Below are positions 8,543 to 17,192 of a stretch of 55,554 bases of DNA, one piece after another; position 1 is the first letter of the stretch, and each line of letters begins with the position of its first letter. A model generated the notes under the pieces. It had not been told where the DNA came from. It saw only the letters and a list, made by a program, of their open reading frames with translations, and ran no database searches. A program made the position numbers and the translations under genes. The stretch is from Segatella cerevisiae (GTDB lineage: Bacteria > Bacteroidota > Bacteroidia > Bacteroidales > Bacteroidaceae), in the NCBI RefSeq assembly GCF_024054555.1, contig NZ_JAMXLY010000018.1, positions 1 through 55,554 on the forward strand, read 5' to 3'.

Positions 8543-8573
8543 TTTGTGTTCTTGACGATTTCCTTTATCTTTG
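8543..8573 (+). promoter_or_regulatory. Promoter of the acyl-CoA synthetase gene
   Basis: A textbook Bacteroidetes promoter: -33 TTTG at 8543-8546, a 19-bp spacer, and -7 TATCTTTG at 8566-8573. The ATG follows at 8596. Confidence 0.7.
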
Positions 8574-8595
8574 CATACATTAAGAATAGTTGTAT

Positions 8596-10404
8596 ATGCA
8601 AACAAGATGTCATCTTTCGGTGCTGATTCATGAACAAGCCAAGAAGTACGGGAACAAACCAGCTTTGGTTTTCCGTAATTTTGGAAGTCTGAAATGGAAA
8701 TCTGTTTCTTGGAATCAGTTTTCCCTTAGAGTAAAGCAGGTCAGCAATGCATTGTTGAATATAGGTGCGAAACCTCAGGAGAACATTGCCGTGTTCTCCC
8801 AGAACTGCGTCCAGTATCTCTATACCAATTTCGGCGCCTATGGTGTTCGTCTGATTACGATACCTTTCTACGCTACGAGCAGTGAGCAGCAGATCCAGTA
8901 TATGATCAATGATGCTCAGGTCCGCTTCATCTTTGTCGGAGAACAGGAGCAGTACAATAAGGCACATCGCATCTTCGCCCTCTGCCCGTCTTTGGAGCGT
9001 ATCATCATCTATGACCGCAGCGTGAGAATTTCCACGCATGACCCCAATGCTCTCTATTTTGATGATTTTATCAAACTCGGAGCGAATCTCCCTCGCCAGT
9101 CGGAAGTGGAGGCGCTTTGGACTCAGGCCAGTATGGATGATGTCTGCGACATTCTCTATACGAGTGGGACGACGGGTGACAGCAAAGGCGTGATCCTTAC
9201 CTACAGTCAGTATGATGCAGCCTTCAAGGCTAACAATATCTGTGTACCGGTCAGGGAGAAAGACAGGGTGATCGATTTCCTGCCCTTTACGCATATCTTC
9301 GAACGCGGATGGGCCTATCTGTGTCTGACGGAAGGTGCCTGTATGATAGTCAATACTTACCCGAAAGAGGTTCAGGAATCGATGAAAGAGACGCATCCTA
9401 CATGTATGTGCTCCGTGCCTCGCTTTTGGGAAAAGGTCTATATCGCTGTAAAGGACAAGATCGACCGTTCCTCTGCTCTCCAGAGAAAACTCTTCCGTCA
9501 TGCCTTGGCAGTAGGGCATAAGCGGAATGTCTCCTGTAAGGGAAGAGGGAAGCATGTGCCTATCGCCCTGGAATTGCAATACCAGTTTTTTGACCGTACC
9601 GTCCTGAGTCTGGTCCGTAAGCAGATCGGTTTGGTTCATCCGAATATCTTTCCTACGGCAGGAGCCTATGTGTCTCCGGAAGTGGAGAGTTTCGTTCATT
9701 CCGTCGGCATTGATATGATAGTAGGCTATGGCTTGACAGAGAGTCTGGCTACCGTTTCCTGCGATTATAAAGACCAACCTTTCACCATCGGGTCTGTAGG
9801 GCGTCCTATCCAGGGCATCCAGATCAAGATTGGCGCAAATAACGAGATCCTGCTCAAAGGACCGACGATCACCCGGGGCTATTATCGGCGCGACAACATC
9901 AATGCCGTAGCATTCGATAAAGACGGTTTCTTCCATACAGGAGATGCCGGGTATCTGAAAGACGGTGAACTCTATCTTCAGGAGCGTATCAAGGATCTGT
10001 TCAAGACCAGTAATGGCAAATACATTGCGCCACAACAGATAGAAGCATTGTTGATGGTGGATAAGTTCATTGATCAGGCTGCCGTTATAGCCGATCAGGA
10101 GAAGTTTGTCACTGCCCTGATCGTGCCTGAATTCCGGATAGCCGAAGAATGGGCGCGCAACCATAAGATACAGTTTGGCTCCAGGGAAGACCTGTGTGCC
10201 AATAAGCGCTTTAATGAAATGATGATGGACCGGATATCGACGCTTCAGCAGACGCTGGCACCTTATCAGCAGATCAAGCGTTTTACGCTTCTGCCGCACC
10301 ATTTCTCAGAAGAGTCAGGAGAACTGACCAGTACGCTGAAGATGAAGCGGTCGGTGATTGTCAGGAATCACAAGGCTCTGATAGACAAGATGTACGAAGA
10401 ATGA
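8596..10404 (+). CDS. Long-chain fatty-acid--CoA ligase (AMP-forming)
   Basis: Activates fatty acids to acyl-CoA through an acyl-adenylate; peripheral at the inner membrane. The 602-residue protein shows the ANL superfamily signatures: the P-loop-like YTSGTTGDSKGVILT (about residue 195), VGYGLTES, the HTGDAGY aspartate and a C-terminal 'LQERIKDLFKTSNGKYIAP' hinge with its lysine. This is the FadD/FAA-type length common in Bacteroidales. The frame opens with TTG at 8590, but the ATG at 8596 (MQTRCHLSVL) is preferred. It is transcribed alone or with prfB 72 bases downstream. Whether it serves degradation or lipid recycling is unknown, since no beta-oxidation genes are nearby. Confidence 0.88.
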   Translation: MQTRCHLSVLIHEQAKKYGNKPALVFRNFGSLKWKSVSWNQFSLRVKQVSNALLNIGAKPQENIAVFSQNCVQYLYTNFGAYGVRLITIPFYATSSEQQIQYMINDAQVRFIFVGEQEQYNKAHRIFALCPSLERIIIYDRSVRISTHDPNALYFDDFIKLGANLPRQSEVEALWTQASMDDVCDILYTSGTTGDSKGVILTYSQYDAAFKANNICVPVREKDRVIDFLPFTHIFERGWAYLCLTEGACMIVNTYPKEVQESMKETHPTCMCSVPRFWEKVYIAVKDKIDRSSALQRKLFRHALAVGHKRNVSCKGRGKHVPIALELQYQFFDRTVLSLVRKQIGLVHPNIFPTAGAYVSPEVESFVHSVGIDMIVGYGLTESLATVSCDYKDQPFTIGSVGRPIQGIQIKIGANNEILLKGPTITRGYYRRDNINAVAFDKDGFFHTGDAGYLKDGELYLQERIKDLFKTSNGKYIAPQQIEALLMVDKFIDQAAVIADQEKFVTALIVPEFRIAEEWARNHKIQFGSREDLCANKRFNEMMMDRISTLQQTLAPYQQIKRFTLLPHHFSEESGELTSTLKMKRSVIVRNHKALIDKMYEE

Positions 10405-10476
10405 ATTCTCCGCACGCGGACGTTTCAGGAAGTGTGCCGGGAAAATATATTAGGAAAAGGATTTGAGGAAAACTAA

Positions 10477-11598
10477 ATGATAACAGCTGATCAACTGAAA
10501 GATGTGCAGGAGCGCACGGAAGCGCTTCATCGCTATCTGAATATAGACCAAAAGAAAGTACAGTACGAAGAGGAGCAGTTGAGGACACAGGCTCCGGATT
10601 TCTGGGAAGATCCCAAGCGTGCCCAGGCTCAGATGATTAAAGTCAAGACCATAGAAAAATGGTTGAAAGACTATAAGGAAGTTTGCCAGGATGCTGAGGA
10701 ATTGAAACTCGCCTATGACTTCTATAAGGAGGAGATGGTGACAGAGGAAGAGGTAGACGCAGATTATGCCAAGGCCATCAAGGCGATAGAAGCTTTGGAA
10801 CTGAAAAACATGCTGCGCCAGAAAGAGGATCCGATGAGCGCTGTCATGAAGATCAATTCCGGTGCAGGCGGGACCGAAAGTCAGGATTGGGCTTCCATGC
10901 TGATGCGGATGTATATGCGTTGGAGTGAAGCTCATGGCTATAAGGTGAAAGTCGCCAATATTCTCGATGGTGATGAAGCCGGCATCAAGAGTGTAGAGAT
11001 GACGATCGAGGGCGAATATGCTTATGGCTATCTGAAGAGCGAGAACGGCGTGCACCGTCTGGTCCGTGTCTCGCCATATAATGCCCAGGGCAAGCGGATG
11101 ACGAGTTTTGCGTCAGTTTTCGTCTCTCCTTTGGTGGATGATACCATCGAAGTCTTTGTCGATCCGGCCCGTGTTTCGTGGGATACTTTCCGTTCCAGTG
11201 GTGCAGGCGGTCAGAATGTCAACAAGGTGGAATCGGGTGTCCGGTTGAGATACCAGTATGAAGACCCTGATACAGGCGAAAAGGAAGAGATTCTGATAGA
11301 AAATACGGAGACACGAGACCAACCCAAGAACCGTGCCAAGGCTATGCTGCTCTTGAAAAGCCAGTTGTACGACCGTGCCATGAAGAAGCGGATGGCTGCC
11401 AAGGCAAAGATCGAAGCCGGGAAAAAGAAAATCGAATGGGGGAGTCAGATCCGCAGTTACGTCTTTGACGACCGCCGGGTAAAAGACCACCGTACAGGTT
11501 TTCAGACCTCTGATGTCGATGCGGTCATGGACGGGCACATTGACGGTTTTATCAAGGCTTACCTGATGGAATTCCATACGACGGACGAAGATCAATGA
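10477..11598 (+). CDS. prfB: Peptide chain release factor 2
   Basis: Recognises UGA and UAA in the ribosomal A site and triggers peptide release. It has 373 residues, full length. The GGQ motif that reaches the peptidyl-transferase centre is at about 244-246 (GAGGQNVN). The codon-recognition tripeptide, SPF in most RF2, reads SPY at 199-201. Many bacteria regulate RF2 by a +1 frameshift at a CTTTGAC site near codon 25. Here the corresponding stretch (10534-10545, TATCTGAATATA) is in one continuous frame, so that feedback loop is absent. It begins a small cluster with a 49-residue protein and a CYTH protein. Confidence 0.95.
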   Translation: MITADQLKDVQERTEALHRYLNIDQKKVQYEEEQLRTQAPDFWEDPKRAQAQMIKVKTIEKWLKDYKEVCQDAEELKLAYDFYKEEMVTEEEVDADYAKAIKAIEALELKNMLRQKEDPMSAVMKINSGAGGTESQDWASMLMRMYMRWSEAHGYKVKVANILDGDEAGIKSVEMTIEGEYAYGYLKSENGVHRLVRVSPYNAQGKRMTSFASVFVSPLVDDTIEVFVDPARVSWDTFRSSGAGGQNVNKVESGVRLRYQYEDPDTGEKEEILIENTETRDQPKNRAKAMLLLKSQLYDRAMKKRMAAKAKIEAGKKKIEWGSQIRSYVFDDRRVKDHRTGFQTSDVDAVMDGHIDGFIKAYLMEFHTTDEDQ

Positions 11599-11629
11599 GA
11601 ATGATTATTCACCTAAATAAGATAAGACT

Positions 11630-11779
11630 ATGAGTACAAACAAAGCATTACGGAAAGCCAAGCATGAAGCTTATGAGAAGAAAGAAGAAGGTAAAGGTAA
11701 GATGATCGTGTACATTATCTTCGGTGCTTTGATCATTTTAGCGATTATTTTTATGATTCTCATTTTTGTAAACAACTGA
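11630..11779 (+). CDS. Small membrane protein (49 residues) between prfB and the CYTH gene
   Basis: ATG at 11630, TGA at 11777-11779. The peptide has a charged N-terminal half (MSTNKALRKAKHEAYEKKEE) and one strongly hydrophobic helix at about 26-47 (IVYIIFGALIILAIIFMILI), so a single-pass membrane protein with a cytosolic basic tail is predicted. Its stop overlaps the start of the next gene in TGATG, a sign of translational coupling. I recognise no family; conservation of the gene triplet would decide whether it is real. Confidence 0.65.
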   Translation: MSTNKALRKAKHEAYEKKEEGKGKMIVYIIFGALIILAIIFMILIFVNN

Positions 11780-12282
11780 TGAGTGGACTTGAGATAGAAC
11801 GGAAATTTCTGGTCAAAAAGGGTGATGCCTTCAAGCGCGAAGCCCGGTCCAGTACCCATATCAGACAGGGATATATTCCTTGTGAGGGAGCTACTGTGCG
11901 TGTGCGTATACGGGATGAGAAAGCTTACCTGACCATTAAGGGCAAGTCTGTAGACCACGGCATGACGCGGTATGAGTTTGAGAAGGAAATCACCCTTGAT
12001 GAGGCTGAGCACCTGATGGCTTTTTGCAAAGGTGGAATCATTGACAAGCGGCGTTTCCTGGTCCCGAGCGGAAACCATACCTTTGAAGTGGATGAGTTCT
12101 ATGGCGCTAATCAGGGACTCGTCATGGCAGAGGTTGAACTGTCCTCTGAAGATGAACCTTATACCAAGTTGGATTTTATCGGTAAAGAGGTGACCGGTGA
12201 CGGCCGTTTTTACAACTCCCACATGTTGGAGCACCCTTTTAGCGAATGGAAAGACACGATCCCTGCTGAATTTCTTCATTAG
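11779..12282 (+). CDS. CYTH-domain protein (triphosphate tunnel metalloenzyme)
   Basis: A 167-residue protein beginning with the CYTH signature GLEIERKFLVK (ExExK), followed by alternating charged strand residues (RVRIRDEKAYLTIKGK, 'YEFEKEI', 'EVDEFYG', 'AEVELSSEDE') that line the eight-stranded tunnel. Members hydrolyse inorganic triphosphate or related substrates, or in rare cases make cAMP; bacterial short forms are mostly tripolyphosphatases. The start codon overlaps the upstream stop. Two hairpins follow and end the cluster. The exact substrate is unknown. Confidence 0.85.
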   Translation: MSGLEIERKFLVKKGDAFKREARSSTHIRQGYIPCEGATVRVRIRDEKAYLTIKGKSVDHGMTRYEFEKEITLDEAEHLMAFCKGGIIDKRRFLVPSGNHTFEVDEFYGANQGLVMAEVELSSEDEPYTKLDFIGKEVTGDGRFYNSHMLEHPFSEWKDTIPAEFLH

Positions 12283-12313
12283 CTTGTCCGGCTTCTTGTT
12301 CTTGCCGGACAAG
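12283..12313 (+). terminator. Terminator hairpin after the CYTH gene
   Basis: CTTGTCCGGC (12283-12292) pairs perfectly with GCCGGACAAG (12304-12313) around an 11-base loop. It starts directly after the CYTH stop codon. Confidence 0.65.
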
Positions 12314-12344
12314 GACTTACTATGCTCGTTTTTACCGCCCTTTA

Positions 12345-12370
12345 TCCTGTCGGATACCGATCCGATAGGA
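12345..12370 (+). terminator. Second hairpin after the CYTH gene
   Basis: TCCTGTCGGAT (12345-12355) pairs with ATCCGATAGGA (12360-12370), with one G-T pair and an ACCG loop. Together with the preceding hairpin it should insulate the Pho promoter that follows. Confidence 0.5.
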
Positions 12371-12428
12371 CGCATAACCGTTGTTTTTAACTTTTGTCTC
12401 CGGGATTTTATGATCACCTGAAAGAAGA

Positions 12429-12490
12429 TTGTAACATGATTGTAACGTGTACTTAAACTTCTTGTAATATGATTGTCATACTTTTGTCAC
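12429..12490 (+). promoter_or_regulatory. Pho-box array and promoter of the PiT gene
   Basis: Seven-base repeats sit on one 11-bp phase: TTGTAAC at 12429 and 12440, a degenerate ACTTAAA at 12451, TTGTAAT at 12462, TTGTCAT at 12473 and TTGTCAC at 12484. The last overlaps a -7 element TACTTTTG at 12479-12486. The three repeats 12429-12457 end 21 bp before the -7 box. The 11-bp spacing and TGTNA core match the logic of E. coli PhoB sites; the PhoB gene lies 4 kb away. PhoB binding is inferred. Confidence 0.75.
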
Positions 12491-12511
12491 GCAAAAAAGA
12501 GCAATGGTTTT

Positions 12512-14761
12512 ATGAATATGATTTATTTGTGCATCCTGATCTTTCTGCTCTGTCTGGCAGTATTTGATCTTCTCGCAGGTGTGAGCAATGATGCTGTGAA
12601 TTTCCTTCAACCGGCCGTGGGAGCACGAGTCGCAAAGTACCGCACCATTCTTTTCACCGCTTCCATAGGCGTCATTCTCGGAGCCTTTATGTCTTCTGGA
12701 ATGATGGATGTTGCCAGACATGGGGTAATGATGCCGGATCACTACTCTTTTGACGAGGTCATGACGATCTTTCTTGCCATGATGGTTACCGATGTCATGG
12801 TCCTGACGGTTTTCAACACCTTGGGCTTTCCTACCTCTACGACAGTGTCGATGGTATTCGAACTCTTGGGAGGAACTTTTGCGTTGGCAACTGTGAAAAT
12901 GGCGGATAACAGTTTTCTGTCCTATGGTGTCTTGCTCAATTCCAGTAAGGCTTTGAGTATGATCATCGCCATTTTCCTGTCTGTCGCCATCGCTTTTGTC
13001 TTCGGTGCTGTCGTGATGTGGATCACGCGAGTCTTCTTTACGTTCAGTTACAAGAAGAACCTGAAATACTTGATTGCTATTTTCGGCGGTGTCGCTTTTA
13101 CGGTCCTGACCTACTTTATCTTTATGAAAGGGGTGGGGACGAGTTCTTATATCTCTGAGGCCACACGGGATTATATTGACAAGAATATCAGTTTGCTCTT
13201 GGTCTATACCTTTATCGTCTCGACGGTTGTCATGGAAATCCTCCATATCCTGCATGTGAATATCTTCAAGTTTATCGTGTTGATGGGGACTTTTGCACTG
13301 GCAATGGCCTATGCCAAGAATGACCTTGTCAGTTTGATAGGTGTCCCTCTTGCAGGTCTCAGTTCCTATCAGGACTTCATGGCCAATGCGCATGGGGTAG
13401 CACCTACTGCCTTTACGATGCGCTCACTGATGTCGAGTGCCGATACGCCTCCCGTTTACCTTTTGATTGCCGGTCTGATCATGATCGTTGCGTTGGCCAC
13501 TTCCAAGAAGGCACAGCACGTGATCAAGACTTCCGTAGACTTGTCCCGTCAGGATGAAGGTGACGAGATGTTCGGGAGTTCGCGGGCAGCACGTGCACTC
13601 GTCCGCTTTGCTCAGAATACTGATGCCTTTTTCCGGAGAGTACTTCCGGAGAAGTTCCTTCACTGGATAGATACCCGATTCGATAAGAATGATGTCATCC
13701 TTGCTGATGACAAGGCAGCCTTCGACTTGGTGCGCGCTTCCATCAACCTGGTCCTGAGTGCGATGCTGATCACCATCAGTACGAATCATAAACTGCCACT
13801 GTCTACAACCTATGTCACTTTTATGGTTGCCATGGGTACTTCTCTTGCTGATCGGGCATGGAGCCGTGAGAGTGCGGTCTTCCGTGTGACTGGTGTGCTG
13901 AGTGTCATTGGAGGCTGGTTCATTACTGCCGGCGTGGCTTTCATCGTCGCCGGTCTCGTCTGCCTGCTGATGCATTTCGGAGGATTCCCCGTCAAACTGC
14001 TTTTCATGGTGCTCGTTGTTGTCTTGTTGATTCATTCCAATCGTAGGTTTGCCAAGAAGGAAAAGAAAGAAGAAGAGGAAGAAGATACATTCCAGTTGAT
14101 GATGCGCACCCGTGACCCTGAACTGGTCTGGGACATCCTGAGGAAGTATGTCGGCAGGACTCAGAGTTATGAGAACCGTTTTGCCCTGAAAGAGTATAAC
14201 CAGATCCTCAGCGGACTTGCACATCAGGATGTGAAAGCCCTCCGGCATGCCGATAAGGAGTTGAAGAACGAGCAGCATAACCTGAAGAAGTACAGGCGCC
14301 AGGAAATGCTGGGTCTGAAGAAAAGTCCTTTGAATATAGCTATTGAGCGAAACACCTGGTTCCACTTGGGAGCCAATGCCAATCAGCAGTTTCTCTATAG
14401 TCTGCGTCGTATGCTGGACCCGATCAAAGAGCATGTGGACAACAGTTTCAGTCCTTTGCCTGAAGCCTATGTCCAGGAGTTCCAACCGATGCAGAAGCGT
14501 ATCAATGACTTGATGAAAAATACGGAAGCGGAAATTTCCGGCGACCACTATGAAAATTACCGGGAGATTCTGGCCGAGGCTGATGAATGTAAGGATGAGT
14601 TGTCTATCCTTCGCAAGAAGCATCTCAACCGTATACAAGAAGGGGATAACAGTCAGATGCAGATCAACCTGCTCTACCTCAATCTCTTGCAAGAAAGTCA
14701 GGAATTCCTGAGTGTGATGCGGCATCAACTGCGCGCAGCGAAGAAGTTCATGGAAAACTGA
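12512..14761 (+). CDS. PiT-family inorganic phosphate transporter with C-terminal cytosolic domain
   Basis: A 749-residue inner-membrane permease. The first copy of the PiT signature is near the N-terminus (AGVSNDAVNFLQPAVGAR) and the second in the middle (STNHKLPLSTTYVTFMVAMG); together they form the inverted-repeat core that imports phosphate with H+, Na+ or metal. After the last membrane segment an acidic linker (KKEKKEEEEEDTFQ) leads to a helical PhoU-like cytosolic region of about 200 residues. The frame is open back to 12473, but that extension would be made of the Pho boxes and -7 element, so the ATG at 12512 (MNMIYLC) is chosen; 12518 is also possible. It likely complements the ATP-driven Pst system. 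Confidence 0.88.
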   Translation: MNMIYLCILIFLLCLAVFDLLAGVSNDAVNFLQPAVGARVAKYRTILFTASIGVILGAFMSSGMMDVARHGVMMPDHYSFDEVMTIFLAMMVTDVMVLTVFNTLGFPTSTTVSMVFELLGGTFALATVKMADNSFLSYGVLLNSSKALSMIIAIFLSVAIAFVFGAVVMWITRVFFTFSYKKNLKYLIAIFGGVAFTVLTYFIFMKGVGTSSYISEATRDYIDKNISLLLVYTFIVSTVVMEILHILHVNIFKFIVLMGTFALAMAYAKNDLVSLIGVPLAGLSSYQDFMANAHGVAPTAFTMRSLMSSADTPPVYLLIAGLIMIVALATSKKAQHVIKTSVDLSRQDEGDEMFGSSRAARALVRFAQNTDAFFRRVLPEKFLHWIDTRFDKNDVILADDKAAFDLVRASINLVLSAMLITISTNHKLPLSTTYVTFMVAMGTSLADRAWSRESAVFRVTGVLSVIGGWFITAGVAFIVAGLVCLLMHFGGFPVKLLFMVLVVVLLIHSNRRFAKKEKKEEEEEDTFQLMMRTRDPELVWDILRKYVGRTQSYENRFALKEYNQILSGLAHQDVKALRHADKELKNEQHNLKKYRRQEMLGLKKSPLNIAIERNTWFHLGANANQQFLYSLRRMLDPIKEHVDNSFSPLPEAYVQEFQPMQKRINDLMKNTEAEISGDHYENYREILAEADECKDELSILRKKHLNRIQEGDNSQMQINLLYLNLLQESQEFLSVMRHQLRAAKKFMEN

Positions 14762-14784
14762 ACCAGCGGTTGACCGGTTTTCTG

Positions 14785-16197
14785 TTATGCTTTGATCGTG
14801 AAATCAAACCGAAGGCCGCCTTCCGGATTGTTCTTGACCCGGATGGAGCCTCCATGGAGGAGGACGGCGTTCTTGACAATGGCCAGTCCCAATCCTGTTC
14901 CTCCCATCTTCCTGCTGCGGCCTTTGTCTACTCTGTAGAAGCGTTCAAATAATCTGGCAAGATGCTCTACAGGCACGCCGACACCATTGTCCTTGAATAT
15001 GAAATGCCACTTGTTCTCTTGCTGTTCCCCTTTGACGATGATCGTCGTGTTCTCACCGGCATAAGATATGGCATTGTCTGTGAGGTTACGGAAGATACTA
15101 TAGAGCAGGGAGCGGTTGCCTTTTACCGTAATATGGTCCGGGAGTTTGTCGTCAAAGGTCATCTTGTGCTTCTCCAGAGACAAGGCTGTTTCTTTCTGAA
15201 TATCCTTGACCATCTGAGAGATGTCCACGGATTCAAAATCGAACATCTCGGATGAAGCGTCGTCCAGGCGGTTCAAGGTCGAGATGTCATGCAGCAAACT
15301 AGTCAGGCGCTGGCTCTGGGCATAGCAACGGGTCAAAAACTGTTCCTTCGTGGGTTCATCGATCTTCGGGTTGTCCAGGATCGTCTCCAGATAACCTTGG
15401 ATGCTTGCTACCGGTGTTTTCAGCTCATGGGCGACATTTTGCGTCAATTGGCGCTTCAAGATATCTTGTTCCCGACGCGTGCTTCTCAGGTTCTTGTACA
15501 TCTTGATGATTCGTTCCGCTATTTCACCCAGTTCGTCGTCAGGGAAGGCCGCCAAGTCTTCCACGTCCAGGCTCTCATTATGTTCAGCCCGATAAGCGAA
15601 GGTCCTCAGTTTGTCCACATTTGCATTCAGTCGGCTCATGAAGCGATAGAGGAAAGTCGTCAGGATGATGAGGATGACCAGTGCAAACCAGAGATAGAGT
15701 CGGTTGGTACGGAGTGTTTTGGCCAGGTCGTTATTGTGAGGAAGAGCACTGCGGATAATCAGATGCTCACTTGGAAAATAGGTGGCGGAATAGAAATACT
15801 CGTGATTGAGGGTCTTGCTTTCCCTTTCTACAGTTGAACTGGAACCGGTTGCCAATGCCTGACGGACTTCAGGTCTATTGGAATGGTTGCTCATATTCCT
15901 GTAGTTCTTATGCACATTGTCGAACAAGACCTTTCCTTTGTCCGTAATCAGAGTGACCCTGAGGTCTTTGATAGAGTGGGAACGGACGTAGGCTGACAGA
16001 TCCTTTTCAGAGAGATTGCCGATATATTGCAGGGCATCATTCATGCGGGCATTGTAATCCTGCAATCTTTGGTTCAGATAGGCTATTTTATATTGTTTTT
16101 CACGTATCTGCTGAAAGGTAATAAAGGTCGCTACAAAAGTGAGGAAAATAGTTAGAACGCTATAGAATAACTTTTTTCCGATTGACAATTTGAGCAT
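14785..16197 (-). CDS. phoR: Membrane sensor histidine kinase (PhoR-type)
   Basis: A 470-residue kinase with a membrane helix at about 10-28, a periplasmic sensor of about 135 residues, a second helix at 167-186, a HAMP-like linker, and HisKA/HATPase domains. The H box is VAHELKTPVASIQGYLE with His257; the N box NLTDNAISYAG and the G boxes DNGVGVP and GGTGLGLAIVKN are intact. It faces phoB across a 142-bp gap in the same direction, and both lie inside the phosphate cluster, so it is called PhoR; such a role is inferred from context. The large periplasmic loop differs from the loop-less PhoR of E. coli, suggesting an additional external signal or only relayed Pst/PhoU status. Confidence 0.85.
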   Translation of the reverse strand: MLKLSIGKKLFYSVLTIFLTFVATFITFQQIREKQYKIAYLNQRLQDYNARMNDALQYIGNLSEKDLSAYVRSHSIKDLRVTLITDKGKVLFDNVHKNYRNMSNHSNRPEVRQALATGSSSTVERESKTLNHEYFYSATYFPSEHLIIRSALPHNNDLAKTLRTNRLYLWFALVILIILTTFLYRFMSRLNANVDKLRTFAYRAEHNESLDVEDLAAFPDDELGEIAERIIKMYKNLRSTRREQDILKRQLTQNVAHELKTPVASIQGYLETILDNPKIDEPTKEQFLTRCYAQSQRLTSLLHDISTLNRLDDASSEMFDFESVDISQMVKDIQKETALSLEKHKMTFDDKLPDHITVKGNRSLLYSIFRNLTDNAISYAGENTTIIVKGEQQENKWHFIFKDNGVGVPVEHLARLFERFYRVDKGRSRKMGGTGLGLAIVKNAVLLHGGSIRVKNNPEGGLRFDFTIKA

Positions 16198-16339
16198 AAG
16201 ACAGGAGTTTTCGAATTAAGCGTTGAACGGAAAAGGCGACAGAGCGTTTGCTGTGCGCGGGAAGAGTGTGACCGGGATGCTGACAGCACGTGTCAGAATC
16301 CGAAAGAAGGTCAGTCATGAGAGAAACGGCCTGAGGGTC

Positions 16340-17032
16340 TCAGGCGTCGAAGTAATAGCCGAAACCTAAGCGCGTGACAATATATTTGGCATAAGGTCCG
16401 ACCTTCTTCCTCAGTCGGGTGATGTTGACATCCACTGTCCTGTCGAGGACCATGACGTCTCTAGGCCAGATGCGGTTGATCAGTTCCTGACGGGAGAAAA
16501 CCTTGCCTTTTTCATTCAGCAAGAGGTGCAACAACTCAAACTCTGTTTTGGTAAACGGGACATTCTGGCCTTCTATGGATACGGTCTTCTTGTCCAGGTT
16601 CATGATCAATCCCTGATAACTGAGGATCTGTGATTCCGAGGATTCTTCCTTTTCATGTGTGCGTCGAAGAACGGCCCTGATCCTGACCAGTACTTCCCGA
16701 ATAGAGAAAGGTTTGGAGATATAGTCGTCAGCACCCAGATTGAAACCTGTAACTGTATCATTCTCAGCGTCCTTTGCGGTCAGGAAGATAATGGGGACGT
16801 GAGCGGTCTCAGGGTTCTCCTTCAACTTTTTTGCCATGGAGAATCCCGACATTCCTCCCATCATGACATCCAGCAGCAGGAGTTGGAAAGAAGCGATGTT
16901 CTTTTCCAAGGCTTCTTCGGCGGAATTGGCGGTTTCTACCTCATAACCCTCTGTTTCCAAATTAAACTTGAGTATTTCGCACAAGTCTTCTTCATCATCT
17001 ACAACGAGTATTCTTGCTTTATTTTCATCCAT
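16340..17032 (-). CDS. phoB: OmpR/PhoB-family response regulator
   Basis: A 230-residue two-domain regulator. The receiver has the acidic pair (VVDDEED), phospho-acceptor Asp55 (LLLDVMMGG) and a conserved Lys (FLTAKD, SKPF). The winged-helix DNA-binding domain carries the typical 'FTKTEFELLHLLLNEKGKV' and 'VDVNITRLRKKVG' segments. ATG at 17032 (MDENKARILVVDD) is preferred over the TTG one codon earlier. Expected to bind the 11-bp-phased repeats upstream of the PiT gene, pstC, pstS and the SusC operon. A small CCTGAG/CTCAGG hairpin spans its stop codon. Phosphate as the signal is inferred from its neighbours. Confidence 0.88.
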   Translation of the reverse strand: MDENKARILVVDDEEDLCEILKFNLETEGYEVETANSAEEALEKNIASFQLLLLDVMMGGMSGFSMAKKLKENPETAHVPIIFLTAKDAENDTVTGFNLGADDYISKPFSIREVLVRIRAVLRRTHEKEESSESQILSYQGLIMNLDKKTVSIEGQNVPFTKTEFELLHLLLNEKGKVFSRQELINRIWPRDVMVLDRTVDVNITRLRKKVGPYAKYIVTRLGFGYYFDA

Positions 17033-17058
17033 CAAAATACTTATTTTTTATCTCTATG

Positions 17059-17066
17059 CAAAGTTA
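17059..17066 (-). promoter_or_regulatory. Promoter -7 element of phoB (TAACTTTG)
   Basis: TAnnTTTG match reading leftward, 26 bases before the phoB ATG. A TTGTAAC sequence (17063-17069 on this strand) overlaps it, but no 11-bp-phased array is present, so autoregulation is uncertain. Confidence 0.5.
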
Positions 17067-17192
17067 CAATTATTTTTCAACACACGGGTTTGAAATCCGC
17101 TATAATTCAGTGTGTCTGTCAGGACAGTATTGGCATTTGCCTGCAAAATGCTCTTCATTAGGGCAGGTCGTGTGGGCTTGTCCTCTTTGGAT

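Noticed and set aside
8539..10302. A 587-codon frame opposite the acyl-CoA synthetase gene
   Set aside because: It is a mirror frame of a clear enzyme gene, with no recognisable domain of its own.
10537..10545. Programmed frameshift site in prfB
   Set aside because: A TGA exists only in the +1 frame; the zero frame reads through without a stop, so no shift is needed.
12476..14728. Long His/Asp/Gln-rich frames opposite the PiT gene
   Set aside because: Their composition is that expected from reading transmembrane codons on the opposite strand; the PiT signatures are on the plus strand.
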